NCBI RefSeq assembly: GCF_009933175.1
Contig: NZ_MAEJ01000001.1
Span: forward strand, 20,236-84,235
Direction: 5' to 3'
Length of the DNA: 64,000 bases
Source of the DNA: Candidatus Enterococcus huntleyi
Lineage (GTDB): Bacteria; Bacillota; Bacilli; Lactobacillales; Enterococcaceae
A program made the position numbers and the translations under genes. Positions 1 to 8,014 of this stretch are shown here, in pieces; the stretch's first letter is position 1, and each line of letters begins with the position of its first letter. Below the pieces are notes generated by a model. The model searched no databases, was not told the DNA's origin, and worked only from the letters and a program-made list of their open reading frames with translations.

Positions 1-1
1 G

Positions 2-688
2 GCGCAGCAAACAACTAGCCAAGCGATTGTGACTACCCTAATGTTTGGTATTCTAATCGGTAATATTCAAATTGGGACCATCATTAATACGGTCTCTATG
101 CTACCAGCTATTCTTTTTGCCATTGTAGGCGCTCGGTATGCCGGGAAATTTGGGAATAAGGCGGCAACTGTCACGTGGACACGGATTTGTATTGTACTCT
201 CAGTTGTCAGTGTGTTGTTCTTAGTCGCTATTGATATGCGGTCAATCGCTACGAACACCGTTCTGATGGTAGTATTCTTTGCTCTACTCCTTCTAACTAA
301 TGGAACAAAAATGGTGGTGACGATTGCAAATGGTGCGATGAGAAGTGACATTATTGACTTTGAGTTAGATAAATCGGGCCGCTTTATGCCTGCGGTTGTA
401 ACGGCTTCTTATAACTTCATCGATCAGCTAGTGACTTCTTTAGGAACCACGATTGCTGCGTTAGCTGTCTCTTTGATTGGTTATACAACAGTTTCACCGC
501 AACCGACAGACGCACCAACACCCGCGATAAAATGGATGACTTTGTTCTTATTCTATGGGATTCCGATTATCGGTTGGCTGATTGGGCTAGTGGCGATGAA
601 ATATTATGACTTGAGTAGAGAAGAAATGGTCAATGTTCAAAGCCGAATTCATGATAAGAAACAAGCACTTAAGGAGAAAGCTGAATAA
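2..688 (+). CDS. GPH-family sugar:cation symporter, C-terminal part
   Basis: This is the carboxy-terminal 228 residues of a glycoside-pentoside-hexuronide symporter of the major facilitator superfamily. The frame is open from base 2, so the gene begins upstream of the window. About five hydrophobic helices are visible, then the conserved cytoplasmic stretch with DIIDFELDKSGR and the following FIDQLVTSL helix, typical of GPH transporters related to the melibiose and xyloside carriers. A charged tail (REEMVNVQSRIHDKK) ends the protein. The substrate cannot be read from this fragment. A glycosidase partner would be expected upstream. An inverted repeat follows about 100 bp downstream. Confidence 0.85.
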   Translation, partial: AQQTTSQAIVTTLMFGILIGNIQIGTIINTVSMLPAILFAIVGARYAGKFGNKAATVTWTRICIVLSVVSVLFLVAIDMRSIATNTVLMVVFFALLLLTNGTKMVVTIANGAMRSDIIDFELDKSGRFMPAVVTASYNFIDQLVTSLGTTIAALAVSLIGYTTVSPQPTDAPTPAIKWMTLFLFYGIPIIGWLIGLVAMKYYDLSREEMVNVQSRIHDKKQALKEKAE

Positions 689-786
689 ACTAGATTTAGC
701 AGTATTCCATAAGGAAAACGTTGTAACCGTTTTCTATGAACCGTAATATATTAGCATAGTGGGTTAAAAAATGTTAAGAAGAAAAG

Positions 787-829
787 AAGAAACAGACAGG
801 GACAAAAATTCGCCCAGTCTGTTTCTTTT
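787..829. terminator. Bidirectional intrinsic terminator
   Basis: An 11-bp perfect stem AAGAAACAGAC (787-797) pairs with 817-827, with an inner GGG/CCC helix. T runs leave the stem on both strands, so it can end the transporter mRNA on plus and the ytxH-hit mRNA on minus. Confidence 0.8.
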
Positions 830-856
830 GGTTTATGTGAATTTATTCAGTTATAC

Positions 857-1249
857 CTAAGGACGATTCAAATGAAATCGTTGACGCCCTTTTTGTTGTT
901 CGCCAGAGAATTCGTTTGAGACTTGTTCAAGCTCTTCTGTCAGTTGATTGATTTGTTCTTGGATTTTAGCAATCCGTGGTTCTGCTTGGAATTTGAAGTC
1001 TTCAATATCTTTTTCTATGCCACTTTGAAAGACCGGCAATAATTCTGCGGCGGTTTCTTTTGTGACAATCAGCGCTTCTTTAAAACGCCCCAAGCTTTCG
1101 TTGACATTCATTGTTAAATCCGTGGTTTCGTCAATCTCTGAAATGATTTTTTCGCGAGTCTTTTTTCCACTGTCAGGAGCCAATAAAAGACCAGCCGCGG
1201 CACCAGTTAGGCTACCAAACAGTAAGCCTTTCATGAAGTTTTTAATCAT
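857..1249 (-). CDS. YtxH-domain protein
   Basis: A 130-residue YtxH-family protein. Residues 8-28 form a glycine/alanine-rich hydrophobic segment ending in LLLAPDSGKKTREKI, the family signature. The rest is a long charged helix likely to be coiled coil. The family is membrane-associated and often stress-linked, with no enzymatic activity known. I start at 1249 rather than at the upstream ATG at 1282. An AGGTGG site lies about six bases before this ATG, inside the last codons of hit, and the two genes then overlap by 8 bp, which implies translational coupling. Its position beside hit and ecs matches other Firmicutes. Confidence 0.85.
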   Translation of the reverse strand: MIKNFMKGLLFGSLTGAAAGLLLAPDSGKKTREKIISEIDETTDLTMNVNESLGRFKEALIVTKETAAELLPVFQSGIEKDIEDFKFQAEPRIAKIQEQINQLTEELEQVSNEFSGEQQKGRQRFHLNRP

Positions 1250-1676
1250 TTTCGGCCACCTGCTTTGCAATTGTTTCAGCAATTTGGCTTAGTTCATGAC
1301 TTTGATAGTCGTCTTGATGGTTGCCAAAATGTATAGAAAAGTCATCCTCTTTGCTATAACGAGGAATCAAATGAACATGTGAATGAAAGACGGATTGATA
1401 GGCTAATTCTTTATTATTATTAATCATGTTTAAGCCTTCCATTTCTGGAAAAGCTTTTTCGATAGCTTTGGCAATTTTTGGAATCCGTGCAAAGACAGCC
1501 GAAGCAAGCGCCTCATCATAGTCAAATAAATCAGTGACATGGGTTTTGGGAACGACTAGTGTATGGCCTTTTGTAACTTGTGAAATATCTAAAAAGGCAT
1601 AAACAACGTCGTCTTCATATACTTTGTGGCTAGGGATCTTTTGATTGATAATTTTACAAAAAATACAATTTTCCAT
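1242..1676 (-). CDS. hit: HIT-family nucleotide-binding hydrolase
   Basis: A 144-residue histidine-triad protein. The catalytic motif HSHVHLIPR lies at residues 98-106, and an amino-terminal CIFC pair with a downstream histidine resembles the zinc site of Hint-type proteins. Such enzymes hydrolyse nucleoside phosphoramidates and adenylated substrates in the cytoplasm. The ATG at 1676 is preceded by AAAGGATG at good spacing. The in-frame ATG nine bases earlier lies within that ribosome site and is unlikely. It is followed by the overlapping ytxH gene. In Bacillus the same gene sits next to ecsAB; here ecsAB is about 2.5 kb away, separated by accessory genes. Confidence 0.92.
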   Translation of the reverse strand: MENCIFCKIINQKIPSHKVYEDDVVYAFLDISQVTKGHTLVVPKTHVTDLFDYDEALASAVFARIPKIAKAIEKAFPEMEGLNMINNNKELAYQSVFHSHVHLIPRYSKEDDFSIHFGNHQDDYQSHELSQIAETIAKQVAEND

Positions 1677-1786
1677 GAAGAACATCCTTTCATAACTCGA
1701 GAGTCAAAAATTCTTAGTAAGTTAACTTTACCACATCTTGAATTACTTGTAAGCGAAATAGGACGGGAAGTCGAAAAAAGTAACTA

Positions 1787-1833
1787 AGCGAGACCCTACA
1801 GCTATGGATTTCCATGCTCCAAAGAACCTCGCT
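1787..1833 (-). terminator. Terminator-like nested hairpin
   Basis: Read on the minus strand, AGCGAG (1828-1833) pairs with CTCGCT (1787-1792) around an inner ATGGA/TCCAT hairpin. A six-T run follows about ten bases later. It probably ends the short gene at 1876-2028. Confidence 0.5.
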
Positions 1834-1875
1834 CGTTTTCATCTAGGTTATTTTATTGATTCTTTCAGACTTTCT

Positions 1876-2028
1876 TTATTTCTTAGCGAGCAATTGCTGA
1901 ACTTCTTCAAGACTCTTGGACTTAAGTAAACGTGTGACTTCACTTGCGACATTCTCTCTTTGGATTTTTGCAAAGAATAAATTTTTCATGGCTAACTCAA
2001 CATATAAAGCTATTTCTTTTTCATTCAT
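1876..2028 (-). CDS. Small conserved-looking hypothetical protein
   Basis: A 50-residue soluble, helical, charged protein beginning MNEKEIALYVELAMK and ending EEVQQLLAKK. The ATG at 2028 has a strong GAGGTGG site seven bases upstream. The longer in-frame reading from 2064 lacks one. I do not recognise a domain. It lies upstream of hit on the same strand with its own hairpin downstream, so it is probably monocistronic. Good start signals and amphipathic composition argue that it is real. Confidence 0.6.
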   Translation of the reverse strand: MNEKEIALYVELAMKNLFFAKIQRENVASEVTRLLKSKSLEEVQQLLAKK

Positions 2029-2392
2029 AAAAGTCCACCTCACATTTTTTCTAAAGTATAGCACGCATGAAATGACTTTGTATAATGGAAACCTAGATAG
2101 GCTTTATTTTTCTCTAGCAATTGTAATTTACGCCTAGTTAAAGCTAGGTATGTGATGATATTATTCATCTACAGAGTGTAATTTATATGATTAAGCAGAG
2201 ACATAAAATAGGCAACTCAATATATAAAATAATTTTTTCTCCATTAAACGAGGTATTCTTTTAATATTTTCCAGAAAAATAAACCTTGATTTATAGGGTT
2301 TAGTAACATGTTTCTATGGTGTTTTTTTGCTTTAGTAGGTAGATTGGGTAGAGTAGATAAACAAATGATAGTAAGGTGAGGGTGTAAAAATT
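2029..2392. other. AT-rich intergenic region upstream of the XRE gene
   Basis: No gene is visible here. The stretch contains the first copy of the 20-bp direct repeat (2075-2094), a short CCTAG/CTAGG inverted repeat near 2134-2150, and the AT-rich leader of the XRE regulator, which has a GTGAGGGTG ribosome site just before 2393. Confidence 0.5.
2075..2094 (+). repeat. 20-bp direct repeat, copy 1
   Basis: ACTTTGTATAATGGAAACCT is perfectly repeated at 4075-4094, exactly 2000 bp away, on either side of the XRE-mazEF insert. It contains a TATAAT and may be a duplicated promoter edge. Confidence 0.85.
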
Positions 2393-2920
2393 ATGGAACT
2401 TAGTGAAACGTTGAAGGAAAAAAGAAAAGAATTATCAATGACACAAGAACAGGTTGCAGAAAAAATTTTTGTATCTCAAAAGTCTGTTTCAAATTGGGAA
2501 ACTAAAAAGACATTTCCTGATATTGAAAGTTTAATCCGTTTAGCTCATTTGTACGACTTATTTTTAGATCATTTATTACTGGAGGGATCAGATATCGTGA
2601 AAGATATTAAGGTTCAAGCTGAACTAAGCACAATGAAAAAACTATCCATACCACCGTTTATTACCAATATTAGTTTAGTGATTTTATTAGTAAGTCAAAA
2701 ATGGTGGGGGAATCTTTCAACACAAGCAACGATTATTATTGCAATCAGCCTATTTTCTAATTTTATACCACTGTTCTATTTTAAAAGTAGAGCTGTTAAT
2801 TTAAAGAATGAATTAAAGAATAGTAAAATTAGTAACTGGTTTGTAGTTCCTTTGTTAGTGATGATTATAATTTTTGCAGTAGGGTTGATTATTTTTACTC
2901 CCACACTTTTTAAAAAATAA
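2393..2920 (+). CDS. XRE-family regulator with membrane-spanning tail
   Basis: A 175-residue protein with a Cro/C1-type helix-turn-helix at about residues 8-62 (MTQEQVAEKIFVSQKSVSNWE, helices at 17-37). A linker is followed by three hydrophobic helices at about 85-105, 112-130 and 150-170. This build (XRE DNA-binding domain fused to a small membrane domain) is widespread in Lactobacillales, and its target and ligand are usually unknown. No gene is obviously co-transcribed. It sits with mazEF between two copies of a 20-bp direct repeat, so it may belong to an accessory insert in the hit-ecs interval. Confidence 0.75.
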   Translation: MELSETLKEKRKELSMTQEQVAEKIFVSQKSVSNWETKKTFPDIESLIRLAHLYDLFLDHLLLEGSDIVKDIKVQAELSTMKKLSIPPFITNISLVILLVSQKWWGNLSTQATIIIAISLFSNFIPLFYFKSRAVNLKNELKNSKISNWFVVPLLVMIIIFAVGLIIFTPTLFKK

Positions 2921-3161
2921 TTTATCAGTTAAATTTGTAGAAGAGCAGTAAGCGGTTAAACGGTTAATAAGTCTCGAATATTTTGTTTTAAATTAGCTGT
3001 ATAAAAATAATATCAAATGGAGGTGAGCTGATTTTTATAGGGTTCAAAGGCTATGAATAAAAAGTAACTAAATAATTTTATGGTGGCGTTAATAGGTTGA
3101 GAAAAAGTGAAGATTCTTTAGTGAAGACATGTACGCAAATTTTTTCCGTTTGGTTCTAAAA

Positions 3162-3205
3162 ATGTTTATACATGTTTATACATACTGACGGAAACGTGCT
3201 ATAAT
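3162..3205 (+). promoter_or_regulatory. mazEF promoter with tandem operator-like repeat
   Basis: A perfect 10-bp tandem repeat ATGTTTATAC occupies 3162-3171 and 3172-3181. It overlaps a TATACA -35-like element (3177-3182), 17 bp from a consensus TATAAT (3200-3205). Antitoxin autorepression at repeated sites is usual for MazEF, so the repeat is a reasonable operator candidate. The rest of 2921-3161 is AT-rich and shows no gene. Confidence 0.65.
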
Positions 3206-3232
3206 AGACTAAGAGCTGAAGGAGGTATTGAG

Positions 3233-3490
3233 ATGAAAATTGCGATTAAAGAAATTAAGAAGTGGGGCAATTCGAAAGGGATCTTACTTTCAAAAGCCGA
3301 TTTGGAACAACTAGGAGCTAAGGATAACAATAAGCTTCAAATGACGATTAGCAATGGAAAAATAACGCTGGTCCCAATTACTGATGAGCCAAAAACATTC
3401 GATGATTTATTCATTGGTTATGACGGGGAACCGTTAGGCGATAGTGACTGTTTTGAGTGGGGTGGAAATGTTGGGAGAGAAATTCTGTGA
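3233..3490 (+). CDS. mazE: MazE-like (AbrB-fold) antitoxin
   Basis: An 85-residue antitoxin. The amino-terminal half (IKKWGNSKGILLSKADLEQLG) is the SpoVT/AbrB-type swapped-hairpin DNA-binding fold used by MazE/PemI. The acidic carboxy tail, ending FEWGGNVGREIL, matches the toxin-wrapping segment of PemI-type antitoxins. GGAGGT precedes the ATG. The stop codon overlaps the toxin start by one base (TGATG), so the pair is translationally coupled. The complex probably represses its own promoter at the tandem repeats just upstream. Confidence 0.88.
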   Translation: MKIAIKEIKKWGNSKGILLSKADLEQLGAKDNNKLQMTISNGKITLVPITDEPKTFDDLFIGYDGEPLGDSDCFEWGGNVGREIL

Positions 3491-3843
3491 TGAAAAATGA
3501 TTATCAGAAATTAAGACAAGGCGATATATTCTATTTAGACTTTGACCCAACCCAAGGACATGAACAACGAGGGAAGCGACCCTGTATCATGCTGACAAGT
3601 ACCAATAAACATATGGGCTATATGATTGGTGTTGCACCAATCACTTCAAAATCAAAGCTATTCCCCCTACATGTCTCATTGCCAGAGAGCGCTAAAATTC
3701 AAGGGCAGATACTGCTTGAACATCACCGTATGGTTGACATTCAAACAAGAGGTTTTCAATTTGTCGAAACTGCGCCTAAAAAAGTGACAACAAAATGTTT
3801 AGAAATCATGCGATTAATGTATAGCGAAAATAATCATGAATAA
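3490..3843 (+). CDS. mazF: MazF-like endoribonuclease toxin
   Basis: A 117-residue toxin of the MazF/PemK family, which cleaves single-stranded mRNA at short sequences when the antitoxin is lost. The amino-terminal GDIFYLDFDPTQG and RGKRPCIML blocks carry the conserved loop and arginine of the family, followed by PITSK and the GQILLEHHRMVD strand. The ATG at 3490 overlaps the mazE stop. An in-frame ATG at 3457 lies inside mazE and would add an implausible leader. All conserved blocks appear intact. Cleavage specificity cannot be predicted. Confidence 0.88.
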   Translation: MKNDYQKLRQGDIFYLDFDPTQGHEQRGKRPCIMLTSTNKHMGYMIGVAPITSKSKLFPLHVSLPESAKIQGQILLEHHRMVDIQTRGFQFVETAPKKVTTKCLEIMRLMYSENNHE

Positions 3844-3880
3844 AAGGCAAAGCCGTAGTTGAGGGTTTGTCTTTTTTTAT
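3843..3880 (+). terminator. mazEF terminator
   Basis: An imperfect 11-bp stem beginning AAGGCAAAGCC pairs with GGGTTTGTCTT and is followed by a run of seven T. It starts at the mazF stop codon. Confidence 0.7.
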
Positions 3881-4074
3881 TGTATTTTTGAGTTTGATCT
3901 TGGATAGATAGATTAATTTTCTGATGTGAGATTTAATCGAACCACAGATTGTTGGAGAATTCCTGTAGAAGCAACCTTTTCACTGGATGTTTCACTTTGA
4001 ACAAACGTGCGAATGAAAACTAATTAAAAAAATCGATAGTTCACTTTTACTCGAAATGTAACATACTCATTTTC

Positions 4075-4094
4075 ACTTTGTATAATGGAAACCT
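4075..4094 (+). repeat. 20-bp direct repeat, copy 2
   Basis: Identical to 2075-2094. It lies about 85 bp upstream of ecsA and contains TATAAT (4081-4086), so it may be an ecsA promoter remnant. The surrounding 3881-4177 interval shows no gene. Confidence 0.85.
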
Positions 4095-4142
4095 TAATCT
4101 AGCTGACCTAAAAATAATAGGATAGTCATTTCAAAAAAATGC

Positions 4143-4148
4143 TATAAT
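4143..4148 (+). promoter_or_regulatory. Possible ecsA -10 element
   Basis: TATAAT lies 29 bases before the ecsA start. No clear -35 is seen at 17 bp, so this is tentative. The TATAAT inside the direct repeat upstream is an alternative. Confidence 0.4.
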
Positions 4149-4177
4149 AATCTTAATGAAAAACTGGAGGAACGAAG

Positions 4178-4915
4178 ATGAGTTTGAAGATTGAGCAAGT
4201 GACAGGTGGCTATGGCCATATTCCTGTTTTGAAAGATATAAGTTTTGACGTCAATAATGGCGAAATGGTTGGGCTGATTGGGCTGAATGGTGCTGGGAAA
4301 AGTACCACGATTAAAAATGTGATTGGTTTATTAACGCCACAAAAAGGCAAAATCACGATTGATGATTTGACGATAAAGAGTCAACCAGAAGACTACCGTA
4401 AAAAAATTGGTTACATACCAGAAACGCCTTCTTTATATGAAGAGTTGACGTTGAAGGAGCATATTGAAGTGACGGCGATGGCTTATGATATTCCTCAGGA
4501 GGAAGCTTTTAAGCGAGCTGATAAATTGTTAAAGACGTTTCGTTTAGAAAATAAATTAGAGTGGTTTCCAGCTAATTTTTCTAAAGGGATGAAACAAAAA
4601 GTCATGGTTCTGTGTGCCTTTTTAATTGAGCCGAGTTTGTACATTATCGATGAGCCATTTCTAGGGTTGGATCCATTAGCGATTCACGCGTTGTTAGAGT
4701 TAATGGACGAGATGCGTCGTGACGGAGCGGCGATTCTAATGTCGACACATATTTTAGCGACGGCTGAAAAATATTGTGATCGCTTTGTGGTGCTGCATAA
4801 TGGCGAGGTTCGAGCGCAAGGAACAATGGCCGAATTACGTCAAGAATTCCAGTTGCCAGATTCTTCATTAGATGAAATCTATGTGGCGTTGACAAAGGAG
4901 CAAGACCATGAGTGA
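4178..4915 (+). CDS. ecsA: Ecs ABC transporter ATP-binding protein
   Basis: A 245-residue ATPase of the Ecs transporter. Walker A is GLNGAGKST at residues 35-43. A Q-loop region (YIPETPSLYEEL), a divergent signature NFSKGMKQK and Walker B with LYIIDEPFLGLD follow, then the H-loop STHILATAEKYCD. Ecs is required for normal secretion and regulated intramembrane proteolysis in Bacillus; its transported substrate is not firmly known. GGAGG precedes the ATG. It overlaps ecsB by 8 bp, so the two are co-translated. Confidence 0.93.
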   Translation: MSLKIEQVTGGYGHIPVLKDISFDVNNGEMVGLIGLNGAGKSTTIKNVIGLLTPQKGKITIDDLTIKSQPEDYRKKIGYIPETPSLYEELTLKEHIEVTAMAYDIPQEEAFKRADKLLKTFRLENKLEWFPANFSKGMKQKVMVLCAFLIEPSLYIIDEPFLGLDPLAIHALLELMDEMRRDGAAILMSTHILATAEKYCDRFVVLHNGEVRAQGTMAELRQEFQLPDSSLDEIYVALTKEQDHE

Positions 4916-6122
4916 TTTTTTTCAAAAACGCTTAGCTCGTCATCAGAAGCGTATGATGCGCTATATGCGTTATGTATTTAACGACCACTTCGTGTTAGTC
5001 TGTCTATTTTTACTGGGTGGGGTTGGTTTTTATTATTCTAATCTCTTGAAAACTTTGCCAGATAATTTTTTCTGGGGCAATGGAATTGTTGCGCTGATTT
5101 GGCTAGCTAGTTTATATGTAGGGAGTTTTGTAACCCTAGCTGAGCCAGCAGATATGGTCTTTTTATTACCTAAAGAAAATGAGATGGGTGCCTATTTTAA
5201 GCGAAGTTTTGCCTATTCGTGTCTCGTTCCTTTCTTTTTATTAGTACTTGTTAGTGGGTTTTTGATGCCGTTATTAGTAATCTCAGGTGGGTTTCAGTTT
5301 GGAGAGTTTTTTTGGTTTTTACTGATGTTGTGGAGTCTGAAATTTAGTCAGTTACAAGTGCAACGCTACGGGCTTTATCAAATTAGTCAGACCGAAAAGA
5401 ATACCAGTCGGATCCTGTGGCTAGTCTCAGCAATTGTGATTTTATTTGTCGGTGTGTACACCTTTTCTTGGCTAGGGGCTATTCTTGGTGTGGCACAAGC
5501 AGTGGGCGTTTCATTCTACTTCAAGCGACGACTTTCTGCTGGCTTGGATTGGGAAGCGATGGTAGATAAAGAACAGAACCGTTTGCATCGTTTGTATCAA
5601 TTCATTAATTTGTTTACAGATGTACCAGAGATTACAGCGACTGTTAAACGTCGGAAATATTTGGATGGCGTATTAAATTTCATTCCACGTCAGCATAAAC
5701 AAACCTATCTTTATCTGTATGCGAGACGGATGCTTCGCGGATCAGAGTTTAGTGGCTTATATTTAAGACTCGTAGCTATCGGTAGTCTGTTTCTATATTT
5801 TCTTGATTCGCTATGGTTTAGTGTTGGTTTAGGAGTTGTTTTTCTCTATCTAATTGGCTTCCAATTGATTCCTTTATATAACCAATTTCATTATATGGTT
5901 CTGACGCAGCTATATCCCGTTTCCAGTGGGCAAAAAGGGCGAGCTATTCAGTCCTTGATTGGCTTGTTACTGCTTGTTGCAGCGGTGATCTTTGGTTTGT
6001 TTGCTTTGGTTGGTTTAAAAAATCTTCAAGAGGCTGGTATTTCTTTAGCAAGTTATTTAGTCGTCGTGCTAGGCTTTACTAAATTGTACGTTCCATCCCG
6101 AATTAAGAAGATGGAACGCTAG
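4908..6122 (+). CDS. ecsB: Ecs ABC transporter membrane protein
   Basis: A 404-residue EcsB-type permease with clustered hydrophobic segments, including a pair near residues 25-75, a group at 105-155, 165-200, and the carboxy-terminal third at about 285-395. A basic cytoplasmic stretch (VKRRKYLDG near 245) separates the halves. It overlaps the ATPase gene by 8 bp. Length and order match EcsB of Bacillus and enterococci. It pairs with EcsA at the membrane; loss in other Firmicutes affects protein secretion and competence. Confidence 0.9.
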   Translation: MSDFFQKRLARHQKRMMRYMRYVFNDHFVLVCLFLLGGVGFYYSNLLKTLPDNFFWGNGIVALIWLASLYVGSFVTLAEPADMVFLLPKENEMGAYFKRSFAYSCLVPFFLLVLVSGFLMPLLVISGGFQFGEFFWFLLMLWSLKFSQLQVQRYGLYQISQTEKNTSRILWLVSAIVILFVGVYTFSWLGAILGVAQAVGVSFYFKRRLSAGLDWEAMVDKEQNRLHRLYQFINLFTDVPEITATVKRRKYLDGVLNFIPRQHKQTYLYLYARRMLRGSEFSGLYLRLVAIGSLFLYFLDSLWFSVGLGVVFLYLIGFQLIPLYNQFHYMVLTQLYPVSSGQKGRAIQSLIGLLLLVAAVIFGLFALVGLKNLQEAGISLASYLVVVLGFTKLYVPSRIKKMER

Positions 6123-6251
6123 GCTTTCTTGATTTTATAGTAAAGTTCTGGTATCTTTCGACAAAAATGACTGGATAGGTGCTTGACGGTGGTGTTTTAG
6201 GGAGATAGAATAGTAGATACTGCGAAAACTAGTAGATAGGAGACAGTACCG

Positions 6252-7031
6252 ATGGAGTTTCAGTTGGACCAAGAGTGGCGAGTCCGCCCGATAAAAGGGG
6301 ACACAGGAAAAACATATATAGGTATGCGCAATAATGACCGTGTGTTCATTAAACGCAATACCACCCCCATGCTGGCTGCTCTATCGAGAGAAGGGATTAC
6401 GCCGAGGCTTGTTTGGACAAAGAGAACCGGCAATGGCGATACCTTGACAGCCCAAGAGTGGATGGAAGGCCGTATCCTAACGCCTGATGAGATTGGTCGT
6501 CGAAACGACGTAATCGATGTATTGTACCATTTGCACCATTCTTCTACTTTAAAGACGATGATGGAAAAAATTGGTGGGAAATTTGTAACGCCAGAACTAA
6601 TGTTGCAAGAATACCAACAGCAAATGCCAGATGCCATCAAGAAAAATAAATTTTTAGAGCTTGTCCTTCGTTATTTAAAGAGACAAATGCCGAGTTATAA
6701 TAAAGAACAGTATACAGTGGTGCATGGCGATGTGAATCATCGAAACTGGATGGTTTGTCAAAATTATCTGTATCTTGTCGATTGGGATTCAATTATGTTT
6801 GCTGATCCAGCTGTTGATATAGGAACGATTCTAGGTCATTATGTGCCGCTATCGAGTTGGAGCCAGTGGTTAGTGAGTTATGGAATTCGTTCGTCAGATG
6901 AAACGTTGGAGCGGATGCATTGGTATGCGGTAATGAATCTTTTGCAAGAAGTTTCAAGGTTATATAAACGGAACGATTTCAAACGGATGAATGCTGAAAT
7001 TTTACAGTTAAAACGAATATTTAGTGGCTGA
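6252..7031 (+). CDS. Aminoglycoside/choline-kinase-like phosphotransferase (YtmP-type)
   Basis: A 259-residue protein kinase-like phosphotransferase. The Brenner-type catalytic loop HGDVNHRNWM and the metal-binding DWDSIMFADP motif are intact, in the order expected for the APH/choline kinase fold. In Firmicutes this family member regularly lies immediately before trmB, as here. It is not an antibiotic-resistance enzyme by context. Its natural substrate is unknown. A GGAGACAGT ribosome site precedes the ATG. The gap to trmB (136 bp) contains a hairpin, so read-through may be partial. Confidence 0.85.
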   Translation: MEFQLDQEWRVRPIKGDTGKTYIGMRNNDRVFIKRNTTPMLAALSREGITPRLVWTKRTGNGDTLTAQEWMEGRILTPDEIGRRNDVIDVLYHLHHSSTLKTMMEKIGGKFVTPELMLQEYQQQMPDAIKKNKFLELVLRYLKRQMPSYNKEQYTVVHGDVNHRNWMVCQNYLYLVDWDSIMFADPAVDIGTILGHYVPLSSWSQWLVSYGIRSSDETLERMHWYAVMNLLQEVSRLYKRNDFKRMNAEILQLKRIFSG

Positions 7032-7078
7032 AAAATAATTAAATAAATTAAGTAGAATTGAATACAGAAAAGTTACAG

Positions 7079-7104
7079 GCTTGGATGATTAATTGGATCC
7101 AAGC
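7079..7104 (+). terminator. Hairpin between phosphotransferase gene and trmB
   Basis: GCTTGGAT (7079-7086) pairs perfectly with ATCCAAGC (7097-7104). There is no T run, so it may be an attenuator or processing site rather than a full terminator. Confidence 0.4.
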
Positions 7105-7167
7105 TTGTTCCTTGCCTGATAATAGTTTGAGCTAGGATAGCTTGAAAAGAGAGGAACGAGAGAGAAG

Positions 7168-7821
7168 ATGCGTGTAAGATATCGTCAAGGAGCAGATGAA
7201 TTAGTTGCTGCTCATCCAAATTATGTAGTGCAAAACCCAGAGGAATGGAAAGGGCGTTGGCATGAACGTTTTGGTAATCAAAACCCGATTCATATTGAGA
7301 TTGGCACAGGAAAAGGTCAATTTCTTACAGAAATGGCAAAAATCCATCCAGAAATTAATTATATTGGTGTAGAAATGCAGTTGAGTGTTGTTTCGATGGC
7401 ATTGGACCGTTTGGTGGAAGCTGGAATTACGAACTTACAATTGTTGCATGTTGATGGATCTGCGTTAACCAACTATTTTGCAGATAGTGAAGTGGATCAA
7501 ATTTATTTAAACTTTTCAGATCCTTGGCCAAAAAAACGTCATGAGAAACGTCGCTTAACCTTCAAAACATTCCTCGAAACGGATGAACAAATTTTAAAAC
7601 CAGCTGGCGAAATTCATTTTAAAACAGATAATCAAGGGCTCTTTGAATATTCACTAGCAAGCTTTTCTCAATATGGTATGAGTCTGCAAAAAGTTTGGTT
7701 AGACCTTCATACAAGTGATTATGAGGGAAATATTATGACTGAATATGAAGAAAAGTTTTCTTCGCGAGGACAACGTATCTATCGTGTAGAGGCCCGTTTC
7801 CAAGATAAAACTAAAAAATAG
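7168..7821 (+). CDS. trmB: tRNA (guanine-N7-)-methyltransferase
   Basis: A 217-residue SAM-dependent methyltransferase that makes m7G46 in the tRNA variable loop. The SAM-binding motif [10 protein letters not shown] is near residues 45-54, and the TrmB hallmark [13 protein letters not shown] follows near 118-130. The carboxy part carries the conserved [19 protein letters not shown] block. Length fits the single-subunit bacterial enzyme. It follows the phosphotransferase gene in the usual order. Confidence 0.95.
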   Translation: MRVRYRQGADELVAAHPNYVVQNPEEWKGRWHERFGNQNPIHIEIGTGKGQFLTEMAKIHPEINYIGVEMQLSVVSMALDRLVEAGITNLQLLHVDGSALTNYFADSEVDQIYLNFSDPWPKKRHEKRRLTFKTFLETDEQILKPAGEIHFKTDNQGLFEYSLASFSQYGMSLQKVWLDLHTSDYEGNIMTEYEEKFSSRGQRIYRVEARFQDKTKK

Positions 7822-7965
7822 CCAGTGCACTAGGATTAGTTTACTAAAAGCAAGGCTAGACTAAATTGACTTAAAACAGTTTAAATAAAGAGACCTAGAT
7901 AAATTAGTAAATAAGTTTAAAGAATAAAACGGTCATTTGATAGAACTAAAATAGAATTTACCTAG

Positions 7966-8014
7966 AAAGTTCTTTGTAGTAGTGATTTAAAATCCTACTA
8001 CAAGGGACTTTTTT
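7966..8014 (+). terminator. Strong intrinsic terminator downstream of trmB
   Basis: A long stem with a TTGTAGTAG/CTACTACAA core, extended by AAAGTTC/GGACTTT with one mismatch, ends in a six-T run. It lies about 145 bp past trmB. It could end the trmB mRNA or a short RNA encoded in 7822-8014, although I see no convincing promoter in between. Confidence 0.85.

Noticed and set aside
6252..7031. Aminoglycoside resistance gene
   Set aside because: The fold is shared with APH enzymes, but the gene sits in the conserved place before trmB and matches the YtmP-type housekeeping branch.
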